A stretch of 5,609 nucleotides of DNA from Chitinophagaceae bacterium (GTDB lineage Bacteria; Bacteroidota; Bacteroidia; Chitinophagales; Chitinophagaceae): contig PMUF01000476.1 in assembly GCA_003167015.1 (NCBI GenBank), positions 2,857 to 8,465 of the forward strand. Direction: 5' to 3'. Made by a program: the position numbers and the translations under genes. Under the pieces are notes generated by a model, which saw nothing but the letters and a program-made list of their open reading frames with translations, was not told the DNA's origin and ran no database searches. Below, piece after piece: positions 1 to 5,609 of this stretch; the stretch's first letter is position 1, and each line of letters starts with the position of its first letter.

Positions 1-13
1 GGCTCGGGATTTG

Positions 14-47
14 AAAAAGGAAGGGGAGTAGGAATACCCCCCTTTTT
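14..47 (+). terminator. Probable intrinsic terminator of an upstream gene
   Basis: AAAAAGG (14-20) pairs with CCTTTTT (41-47), and GGGG (23-26) pairs with CCCC (37-40). This gives an 11-bp stem with a 2-nt AA bulge and a 10-nt loop, ending in a run of five T on the plus strand. The mirrored A run means it could also end transcription arriving on the minus strand. Which gene it serves cannot be seen. The T run lies within the stem instead of following it, which lowers confidence. Confidence 0.5.
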
Positions 48-95
48 AACCCCTAAACCCTAAACCGTAGAAAGAGTTAATAGTATCTTATATAT

Positions 96-116
96 AGTCG
101 GGATTGGAACCCGATT
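96..116. other. Hairpin resembling a tRNA T-arm
   Basis: AGTCGGG (96-102) and CCCGATT (110-116) pair over 7 bp, including one G-T, around the 7-nt loop ATTGGAA. On the minus strand the 5-bp stem and loop read TCGGG-TTCCAAT-CCCGA, close to a tRNA T-arm. No matching acceptor, D or anticodon stems were found, and the expected purine at T-loop position 57 is C. It may be a weak secondary terminator, a tRNA remnant or coincidence. Confidence 0.3.
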
Positions 117-171
117 TGCTTTCTGTCTTCTGCCCATTACCTGACCATAAATTGTGCCAAAAGCCGTTCTG

Positions 172-180
172 TGTGGATAA
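172..180 (-). promoter_or_regulatory. Consensus DnaA box (TTATCCACA)
   Basis: The plus strand reads TGTGGATAA, the exact reverse complement of the strong DnaA box TTATCCACA. It is followed by an AT-rich stretch (188-205). Other candidates nearby (182-190, 269-277, 291-299) match at only 6 of 9 positions, so there is no clear cluster. It could be an isolated DnaA regulatory or titration site, or chance. Confidence 0.35.
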
Positions 181-308
181 CTGCGCCACAAATTTACTTT
201 TTTATGCCCTTCTACGAAAGGTTTTTGCAACATGTTAACACTTAGAAGCCCCGGAACACCTGATATTCCTTAGATAAGTGAAGCATCGTATTATCCCTCC
301 GTTTTTCG

Positions 309-316
309 TAATTTTG
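309..316 (+). promoter_or_regulatory. Bacteroidota-type -7 promoter element of ileS
   Basis: TAATTTTG matches the Bacteroidota primary sigma factor -7 consensus TAnnTTTG at every fixed position. The expected -33 TTTG/TTG is not visible at about 284-290, so only half of the promoter is supported. The ileS ATG begins 9 nt after the element. Transcription starting 5-8 nt beyond it would give a leader of only a few bases or none. This would drive ileS and, by read-through, the DksA-like gene. Confidence 0.5.
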
Positions 317-324
317 CGTCCCAT

Positions 325-3300
325 ATGACCAATAAGTACAAGGAATACCAGCAATTGAATCTACCCGTCATCGGCCAGGAAATACTGGCCCGGTGGGAGG
401 CTGACAAGGCTTTTGAAAAAAGCGTAGAATTAAGAGAAGGCGCTGCTCCATTCGTATTCTACGAAGGGCCGCCCAGCGCCAACGGGTTACCAGGTATCCA
501 TCATGTCATTAGCAGGACCCTCAAGGATCTCGTCTGCCGATACAAAACCATGAAAGGCTTCCAGGTAAAACGCAAGGGCGGCTGGGATACTCATGGCCTC
601 CCAGTCGAGCTGGGCGTAGAAAAAATGTTGGGCATCACCAAAGAAGATATCGGCAAGACCATTTCCGTCGCAGAATATAATGAGACCTGCCGCCGTGAAG
701 TGCTGAAATACAAAGACAAGTGGGACGATCTGACCCGGATGATGGGCTATTGGGTCGATCTCAAAAACCCTTATATCACCTTCGAAAACAACTACATAGA
801 ATCACTTTGGTGGGTTCTGGGCGAGTTGTATAAAAAAGACCTGTTATACGAGAGCGTCTCCATCCAACCCTATTCCCCCGCCGCAGGCACCGGACTCAGT
901 TCCCATGAACTGAACCAGCCCGGTTGTTATAAAGATGTCAAGGATACTACTGTCGTAGCCATGTTCAAGGCCATCCGCGACCCCCGCAGCGAATTCCTTT
1001 TCAAGCTGGCCGGACAGGATGATGTATTCTTCATGGCCTGGACCACCACCCCCTGGACGCTGCCCTCCAACCTCGGCCTGACCGTAGGACCCAAAATCGA
1101 CTATGTCCTCGTAAAAACCTTCAATCCCTACACCCACCAGCCCGCCAATGTTATCCTGGCCAAGGCGCTGATTGGCAAATACTTCAAACCCGAAGGTGAA
1201 AATGCAGCCTTCGACGCCTATACCCCCGATGCCAAAATTCTTCCCTGGACGATCCTCGGCGAGTTCAAAGGCAGCGACCTTGAAGAGCTTCGTTACGAGC
1301 AGCTGCTGCCCTTCGAAGCCAACACCGCAGAAAAATCCGGCGGCGACCCCTTCCGGGTCATCCCGGGAGATTTCGTCACGACCGAAGACGGTACCGGCAT
1401 CGTGCATACTTCCCCGGCATTCGGGGCGGATGACTACCGCGTGGGAAAGAAATTCGGCATCGGCATCCTCGTCATGGTTGACCGGCAGGGAAAATTCATC
1501 GACGGCCTCGGCGAATTCAGCAATCGCTATGTCAAGAATTATAAGGACGATTCGAACTACGTGGATGTCAACGTCGATATCTGCGTAAAACTGAAAAAGG
1601 AAGGATTGGCCTTCAAGATCGAAAAATACGAACACAACTATCCTCACTGCTGGCGCACCGACAAACCCGTCCTGTACTATCCCCTCGATGCCTGGTTTAT
1701 CCGGACGACTGCCTTGAAAGACAGGATGGTAGAACTGAATAAAACCATCAACTGGAAGCCGAAAAGCACCGGCGAAGGCCGCTTTGGTAACTGGCTGGAG
1801 AACATGGTCGACTGGAACCTCAGCCGTAGCCGGTATTGGGGTACCCCGCTGCCCGTGTGGCGTACGGAATCCGAAGATGGAAAAGACCGCGAAGAGATCT
1901 GTATCTCCTCCATCGCCGAACTGCAGGCCGCCATCCTCAAATCAGTCGCCGCTGGCTTCATGCAGCCTGACAAGGGCGAACATCCCGATGCCTATGCCAA
2001 AAGATTGACTGCCGACCTCCACAAGCCCTATGTCGATGACATCACCCTTGTCAGCCCCCATGGCCGACCCATGAAAAGAGTGGCCGACCTCATCGACGTT
2101 TGGTTCGACAGCGGCGCCATGCCTTACGCTCAATGGCATTTCCCTTTCGAAAACAAGGAAATCTTCGCACAGAATTACCCAGCCGACTTCATCGCTGAAG
2201 GCGTCGACCAGACCCGTGGCTGGTTCTATACCCTCCATGCCATCGCCGCCCTCATCAAGGAATCCGTCCATGAGGAATTGAAACCCCTGGGCCTCAACCC
2301 CGCCGAACTCGAATCCCGCTACCCCGGCCTTGCCTATAAAACTGTGGTCTCCAACGGCCTGGTCCTGGACAAGAACGGCAACAAAATGTCCAAACGTCTC
2401 GGCAACGTCGTCGACCCCTTCCAGACGATCGGTCAGTTCGGCGCCGACGCTACCCGCTGGTACCTCATCACCAACGCCTCCCCCTGGGAGAGCATGAAAT
2501 TCGACCTCGAAGGCATCCGCGAAGTCCAGCGCAAATTCTTCGGTACCTTATATAATACCTACCAGTTCTTCGTCCTCTATGCCAACGTGGATGGATTTGC
2601 CTTTAAAGAGGCCTATATCCCGCCCGCAGATAGACCGGAGATCGATCGTTGGATTCTTTCCTCTCTCAACACATTGATAACCAAAGTAACCGCCAGCCTC
2701 GACGACTACGAGCCTACCATAGCCGGCCGCCTCGTGGAAGACTTTCTCGACGAACACCTCAGCAACTGGTACGTCCGCCTCTGCCGCCGCCGGTTCTGGA
2801 AAGGAGAATATGAACACGACAAGATCAGCGCTTACCAGACCCTGTATGAATGCCTCGAAGTCATCAGCCGTCTCATGGCCCCCATTTCGCCCTTCTTTTC
2901 AGACTGGCTGTTCACCAACCTCAACCAGGTCACCGGGCGGATCAAGGCAGCCTCCGTCCACCATGCCGACTTTCCCGTAGCCAATGCAGCCTTTATCGAC
3001 CAATCATTGGAAGAACGGATGCAAATGGCCCAGGATGCCTCTTCCCTCATTCTTTCCTTGCGTAAAAAGGTGAATATCAGGGTTCGGCAGCCACTGCAAA
3101 AGGTCCTGATCCCCGTCTTGAGCGCGACAATGCGCCAGCAGCTCGAAAAAGTGGAAGACCTGATCCGGGCCGAAGTCAATGTCAAGGCCATCGAATACCT
3201 CAACGGCAGTGAAGGGTTTATCAAGAAAAAGATCAAGCCCAATTTTATTGCTCTCGGCAAGCGGCTCGGACCCAAAATGAAGGCCGTCAGTGCCGCCCTC

Positions 3301-3747
3301 GGCAATTTTTCGCAGGAAGAGATAGCAAAATTGGAAAAAGATAACCATATTACTTTATTTATTGATAAAGAACCCATAATATTGTCGCTTAATGATGTAG
3401 AAATCACCAGTGAGGATATCCCAGGTTGGGTGGTGGCCAATAAAAATGCCCTGACGGTCGCCCTCGATGTGACCGTTACCCCCGAACTAGCCCAGGAAGG
3501 CAATGCCCGAGAATTCGTCAATCGCATCCAGAAGATCCGAAAAGACAACGGATACGACCTGACAGACAGAATTTTGGTAAAAGTAGCAGACGTACCCGCT
3601 CTTAAGGATTCCTTAACCATTTTTAATGAATATATTTGCACGGAAATTTTGGCAGATTCCCTTGAATTGGTTAAGGAACCGGCGAATGGCACCGAAATTG
3701 AAGTGAATGATATTCTTTTAAAAGTGTTCGTTACTAAAAAAGCCTAA
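325..3747 (+). CDS. ileS: Isoleucyl-tRNA synthetase, IleRS2 type
   Basis: This cytoplasmic class Ia enzyme charges tRNA-Ile with isoleucine using ATP. The 1140-residue frame is intact and has the length usual for Bacteroidota. The Rossmann catalytic core starts at about residue 45, with the HIGH-equivalent at 57-60 reading GIHH instead of HxGH. The CP1 editing domain (about 205-440) carries the Thr-rich strip TTTPWT (240-245) and HTSPAFGADD (361-370), whose last Asp aligns with the conserved editing aspartate. Core motifs resume with SRSRYWGTPLP (500-510), DVWFDSG (591-597), GVDQTRGWF (626-634) and KMSKR (687-691). An anticodon-binding helical domain (about 770-930) and a C-terminal extension follow. 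The extension lacks the C-terminal zinc cysteines of IleRS1, which supports IleRS2. The ATG at 325 fits the family N-terminus (KYKEYQQLNLP); no Shine-Dalgarno is present. The next gene starts 4 nt after the stop. Family assignment is very secure; the IleRS2 subtype is strong inference. Confidence 0.97.
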   Translation: MTNKYKEYQQLNLPVIGQEILARWEADKAFEKSVELREGAAPFVFYEGPPSANGLPGIHHVISRTLKDLVCRYKTMKGFQVKRKGGWDTHGLPVELGVEKMLGITKEDIGKTISVAEYNETCRREVLKYKDKWDDLTRMMGYWVDLKNPYITFENNYIESLWWVLGELYKKDLLYESVSIQPYSPAAGTGLSSHELNQPGCYKDVKDTTVVAMFKAIRDPRSEFLFKLAGQDDVFFMAWTTTPWTLPSNLGLTVGPKIDYVLVKTFNPYTHQPANVILAKALIGKYFKPEGENAAFDAYTPDAKILPWTILGEFKGSDLEELRYEQLLPFEANTAEKSGGDPFRVIPGDFVTTEDGTGIVHTSPAFGADDYRVGKKFGIGILVMVDRQGKFIDGLGEFSNRYVKNYKDDSNYVDVNVDICVKLKKEGLAFKIEKYEHNYPHCWRTDKPVLYYPLDAWFIRTTALKDRMVELNKTINWKPKSTGEGRFGNWLENMVDWNLSRSRYWGTPLPVWRTESEDGKDREEICISSIAELQAAILKSVAAGFMQPDKGEHPDAYAKRLTADLHKPYVDDITLVSPHGRPMKRVADLIDVWFDSGAMPYAQWHFPFENKEIFAQNYPADFIAEGVDQTRGWFYTLHAIAALIKESVHEELKPLGLNPAELESRYPGLAYKTVVSNGLVLDKNGNKMSKRLGNVVDPFQTIGQFGADATRWYLITNASPWESMKFDLEGIREVQRKFFGTLYNTYQFFVLYANVDGFAFKEAYIPPADRPEIDRWILSSLNTLITKVTASLDDYEPTIAGRLVEDFLDEHLSNWYVRLCRRRFWKGEYEHDKISAYQTLYECLEVISRLMAPISPFFSDWLFTNLNQVTGRIKAASVHHADFPVANAAFIDQSLEERMQMAQDASSLILSLRKKVNIRVRQPLQKVLIPVLSATMRQQLEKVEDLIRAEVNVKAIEYLNGSEGFIKKKIKPNFIALGKRLGPKMKAVSAALGNFSQEEIAKLEKDNHITLFIDKEPIILSLNDVEITSEDIPGWVVANKNALTVALDVTVTPELAQEGNAREFVNRIQKIRKDNGYDLTDRILVKVADVPALKDSLTIFNEYICTEILADSLELVKEPANGTEIEVNDILLKVFVTKKA

Positions 3748-3751
3748 CTGT

Positions 3752-4261
3752 ATGGCAACCAAGAAGAAAGCGGCAAAGCCCGCTAAAAAGACGGTTAATG
3801 TCAAGAAAATAGCTCCGGCCAAAAAAGCGGCTTCAAAACCTGTCCACTCGTCAGGCGCCAGCAAGACCGCTAAGAAGGCCCCGGCCGCTAAGAGTATTGC
3901 CAAGTCCGTCCCTAAAAAGGTTGCCCCATCATCACCGGCTAAAAAACCCGTTTCCGTGCCTGCTAAAAAACCTACTGTATCCAATATATCCAAACCAGTC
4001 GTTAACCCAACTTCCAAGACATCTGCTGCCGGAAAGGCCCCATCGGCCGTTAAGCCGACTGCTGCTCCCAGCCCTGCACCCAAAACGCAGGTTGCCGCGA
4101 AATCGCAGCCGGTTGCCCAGCCGACTGCCGCACCCGCCGCCAAACAGGCTCCCGTCGTGACGACCAGCAAGCCCATCGTTGCTGTCCCGCCACCTCCGCC
4201 TCCCGTGACGGTCAAACCGGAACCCAAGAAACCCGCCATCCCTCCCAAACCGGTGAAGGTG
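3752..4261 (+). repeat. Low-complexity Lys/Ala/Pro-coding segment
   Basis: This segment encodes residues 1-170 of the DksA-like protein. Degenerate short units recur, such as KKAAKPAKK, APAKKAASKP, SPAKKPVSVPAKKP and the spaced PTAAPSPAP and PTAAPAA. Unit length and spacing vary and the codons differ, so this is not a DNA tandem repeat with an obvious fixed period. Charge shifts along it: the first 75 residues are dense in lysine, while 100-170 are richer in Pro, Ala and Val. Confidence 0.6.
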
Positions 4262-4729
4262 GTTATACCGGAAATGAAGACAAAAACGGTTCGTAAATAT
4301 GAGCCGGAATTTACAAAATCAGTATTAGACACACCTCAAGAGGAACAAACTGGACCCACTATGAGATACAGCGACGCAGAACTTGGAGAATTCAGAGAAT
4401 TGATCAACCGCAAACTGGATGCAGCTAAAAAAGAGTTGGCGTATCTTCAAGGTCTGATCACCCGCAAGGACGAAATGGGCGGTGATAATGACGATGCCCG
4501 TTACATGACCATGGAAGATGGCAGCATGAGCATGGAGAGAGAGCAACTGAGCCAGATGGCCAGCCGGCAGATCACTTTTATCGACCATCTCGAAAAAGCC
4601 CTGATGCGGATAGAGAATAAAACCTATGGCATTTGCCGTGTCACCGGCAAGCTTATCGATAAAGCAAGGTTGAGGGCCGTCCCCCACGCTACCCTGAGTA
4701 TTGAGGCCAAACAGATGATGAATAAATAG
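3752..4729 (+). CDS. DksA/TraR-family regulator with Lys/Ala/Pro-rich N-terminal tail
   Basis: A two-part protein of 325 residues. Residues 1 to about 200 are low complexity, rich in Lys, Ala, Pro, Ser and Val, with repeated PAKK/AKKP units and six prolines at 146-151; this resembles histone-H1-like or AlgP-like tails and should be disordered. Residues 205-325 resemble DksA/TraR: helix 205-241, an acidic turn (D245, D247, D248, A249), helix 259-290, then YGICRVTGKLIDKARL (292-307) and AVPHATLSIEA (309-319), which align with the family zinc finger. Only C295 of the four cysteines remains; the others are T298, S316 and A319, so zinc binding is unlikely. DksA proteins enter the RNA polymerase secondary channel and act with ppGpp; that role here is inferred. 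The tail may bind DNA or RNA. Its ATG lies 4 nt after the ileS stop with no Shine-Dalgarno, suggesting translational coupling. Canonical DksA is about 150 residues, so the extra length is all tail. Confidence 0.88.
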   Translation: MATKKKAAKPAKKTVNVKKIAPAKKAASKPVHSSGASKTAKKAPAAKSIAKSVPKKVAPSSPAKKPVSVPAKKPTVSNISKPVVNPTSKTSAAGKAPSAVKPTAAPSPAPKTQVAAKSQPVAQPTAAPAAKQAPVVTTSKPIVAVPPPPPPVTVKPEPKKPAIPPKPVKVVIPEMKTKTVRKYEPEFTKSVLDTPQEEQTGPTMRYSDAELGEFRELINRKLDAAKKELAYLQGLITRKDEMGGDNDDARYMTMEDGSMSMEREQLSQMASRQITFIDHLEKALMRIENKTYGICRVTGKLIDKARLRAVPHATLSIEAKQMMNK

Positions 4730-4853
4730 ATCTCTTTATCGGGCATTGCACCCGTGTATTCTGGTCCGTCCATCCGGCCATGTAGCCGCGCGTGGATATG
4801 CCAAACCAAAATGAGAAAGAAGTCATATATAGCAGTATAAAACGCAACTGCTT
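4730..4853. other. Spacer between the DksA-like gene and the peptidase gene
   Basis: No gene of credible length was found. It holds a 4-bp stem CGGG/CCCG (4740-4754) followed by TGTATTCTGG, which is too weak to call a terminator, and a 9-codon open frame starting at 4811. No TAnnTTTG element was found, so the peptidase promoter is unidentified. TATAAAAC (4836-4843) is AT-rich but matches no known consensus well. Confidence 0.5.
4831..4852 (+). promoter_or_regulatory. Hairpin immediately before the peptidase start
   Basis: AGCAGT (4831-4836) and ACTGCT (4847-4852) form a perfect 6-bp inverted repeat around a 10-nt A-rich loop, ending one base before the ATG at 4854. If it forms in the mRNA it would abut the start codon. 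A 9-codon frame (ATG 4811, TAA 4838-4840) covers its left arm. The stem is short and the role is unproven. Confidence 0.25.
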
Positions 4854-5609
4854 ATGTCCCGGATTCTCATCGCATGCCTGGTATTCGCCACCATTCAGCT
4901 GATAGCCCCGCCCACGCCCCTGATGGCCCGGCAAGGCCCGCAGCCAGCCCAGCAAACCCCCGCCGTTCAAGCCAATTACCAGCTCGCAGCCCGCTTCTCC
5001 TCCAAAAAGCTCGAAAAAATGATCTTCAGCACCACGGTTGATCCCCACTGGCTAAAGAAGAGCGATCGCTTCTGGTACATATATGAGACCACCGAAGGAA
5101 AGAAATGGTATATCGTCGATCCGGCAAAAGCCGAACGCCAGCTTATATTCGACAATGATAAAATGGCTGCCGCGATCTCCCGCATCGTCAAAGATCCCTT
5201 CGACGCTAAACACCTCGGGCTCGATAGCCTGAAATTCATCCGGGACGAGAACTGGATCCAGTTCGAAGTCAAGAGCACCCAGGACGTCGACACAAAAGAC
5301 TCCACAGCTAAAAAAGAGGCCAAAGACAGCAAAAAAAAGATTTTCTATTTCGAGTACAACCTCACTGACGGCGCTCTCACCGAGCTCACCGGTTTCAAAA
5401 AACCCAAACACAAACCCAACTGGGCCAGCATCTCCCCCGACAGTAACATTATCGTCTTCGGCCGCCACTTCAACCTGTTCTGGATGGACCATGCCAACTA
5501 CGAAAAGGCCCTGAAGAACGAAGACGACAGCACCATCGTCGAACATGCCCTGACTACCGATGGAGTAGAAAATGACAGCTATCATGGTAACGGCGCTCTC
5601 GGCGGCGGC
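4854..5609 (+). CDS. S9 family peptidase (prolyl oligopeptidase / DPP-IV type), N-terminal part
   Basis: The frame opens at ATG 4854 and stays open for 252 codons to the window end. An in-frame TAG at 4830 rules out an earlier ATG. Residues 1-25 look like a signal peptide: MSR, then a hydrophobic core ILIACLVFATIQLIA, then a likely cleavage near MARQ. C8 lies too early to be a convincing lipobox cysteine. The rest resembles the N-terminal beta-propeller of S9 peptidases: repeated short strands, NWASISPDSNIIVFGR (189-204) followed by NLFWMD, and TTDGVENDSY (234-243), the usual propeller-blade wording. A Lys/Asp-rich linker lies at about 143-162. Full members are typically 700-850 residues with a C-terminal alpha/beta-hydrolase Ser-Asp-His triad; that domain is outside the window, so activity cannot be judged. 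The likely role is periplasmic or surface cleavage of peptides, often at proline. A TolB-like or other propeller protein is a less likely alternative. Confidence 0.8.
   Translation, partial: MSRILIACLVFATIQLIAPPTPLMARQGPQPAQQTPAVQANYQLAARFSSKKLEKMIFSTTVDPHWLKKSDRFWYIYETTEGKKWYIVDPAKAERQLIFDNDKMAAAISRIVKDPFDAKHLGLDSLKFIRDENWIQFEVKSTQDVDTKDSTAKKEAKDSKKKIFYFEYNLTDGALTELTGFKKPKHKPNWASISPDSNIIVFGRHFNLFWMDHANYEKALKNEDDSTIVEHALTTDGVENDSYHGNGALGGG

Larger units (their letters stand above)
1..324. other. Non-coding region upstream of ileS
   Basis: No coding region of credible length or family resemblance was found on either strand. From left to right the stretch holds a strong inverted repeat with a T run (14-47), two CCCTAAA copies (51-64), a second hairpin (96-116), a perfect DnaA-box 9-mer (172-180), an AT-rich stretch (188-205), the 8-bp palindrome TGTTAACA (233-240) and a promoter-like TAATTTTG (309-316) next to the ileS start. 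I see no T-box or other riboswitch architecture and no complete tRNA. The gene to the left lies outside the window. Confidence 0.7.

Noticed and set aside
51..64. Two tandem CCCTAAA units, like a plant-type telomere repeat
   Set aside because: There are only two copies, set in a bacterial intergenic region beside a terminator-like hairpin; this is most likely chance.
95..165. Possible minus-strand tRNA gene ending in the T-arm-like hairpin
   Set aside because: No acceptor partner for the TATATAG segment, no D or anticodon stem and no CCA end could be found.
232..273. 13-codon open frame (ATG 232 to TAG 273) as an attenuation leader peptide for ileS
   Set aside because: It has a single Ile codon and no terminator/antiterminator pair, and it lies upstream of the likely promoter at 309-316.
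844..1647. Long minus-strand open frame opposite ileS
   Set aside because: The plus strand encodes the conserved IleRS editing domain here. The reverse frame is a by-product of C-ending codons and its translation resembles no family.
2832..3692. 286-codon minus-strand open frame opposite the ileS C-terminal region
   Set aside because: It is wholly covered by ileS, has no recognisable domain, and has a composition expected from reverse reading of the anticodon-binding domain.
3718..4332. Minus-strand frame rich in Gly, Ala, Leu and Phe that looks membrane-like
   Set aside because: It is the reverse complement of the Lys/Ala/Pro-rich tail; Lys codons read backwards give Phe/Leu and Pro codons give Gly, which creates false hydrophobicity.
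4740..4754. CGGG/CCCG stem after the DksA-like gene as an intrinsic terminator
   Set aside because: The stem is only 4 bp and is followed by TGTATTCTGG instead of a T run.
5052..5585. Minus-strand open frame opposite the peptidase gene
   Set aside because: The plus-strand frame has a signal peptide and S9 propeller motifs; the reverse translation has no recognisable features.

Overview
The window looks like chromosomal DNA of a member of the Bacteroidota, most likely the Chitinophagaceae or a close relative. This placement rests on four things read by eye: an isoleucyl-tRNA synthetase of the long IleRS2 type, a DksA/TraR-family protein with the degenerate zinc finger I associate with this phylum, a TAnnTTTG promoter element just before ileS, and no Shine-Dalgarno sequence at any of the three starts. 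No database search was possible.

Layout. Positions 1-324 are non-coding. They hold a probable terminator (14-47), a second hairpin (96-116), one perfect DnaA-box 9-mer (172-180) and the candidate ileS promoter (309-316). ileS fills 325-3747 and is intact. After a 4-nt gap, 3752-4729 encodes a 325-residue protein: about 200 residues of Lys/Ala/Pro-rich tail followed by a DksA/TraR-like C-terminal domain. A 124-bp spacer (4730-4853) with weak hairpins and a 9-codon mini-ORF leads to a third gene on the same strand. That gene begins at 4854 and runs off the window. It encodes an exported S9 (prolyl oligopeptidase / DPP-IV type) peptidase, of which only the signal peptide and part of the beta-propeller domain are present.

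How the genes fit together. ileS and the DksA-like gene are almost certainly co-transcribed and probably translationally coupled, which joins isoleucine charging to a putative RNA-polymerase-binding regulator. The peptidase has its own spacer and may be a separate unit. I see no mobile element, CRISPR array, rRNA or intact tRNA.

The main points of interest are four. The IleRS has a GxHH signature in place of HxGH, which is linked to mupirocin hyper-resistance in IleRS2. The DksA-like domain keeps only one of four zinc cysteines. That domain is fused to a histone-H1-like basic tail with a hexaproline stretch. The ileS promoter sits so close to the ATG that the mRNA may be leaderless. I found no convincing wholly new system.
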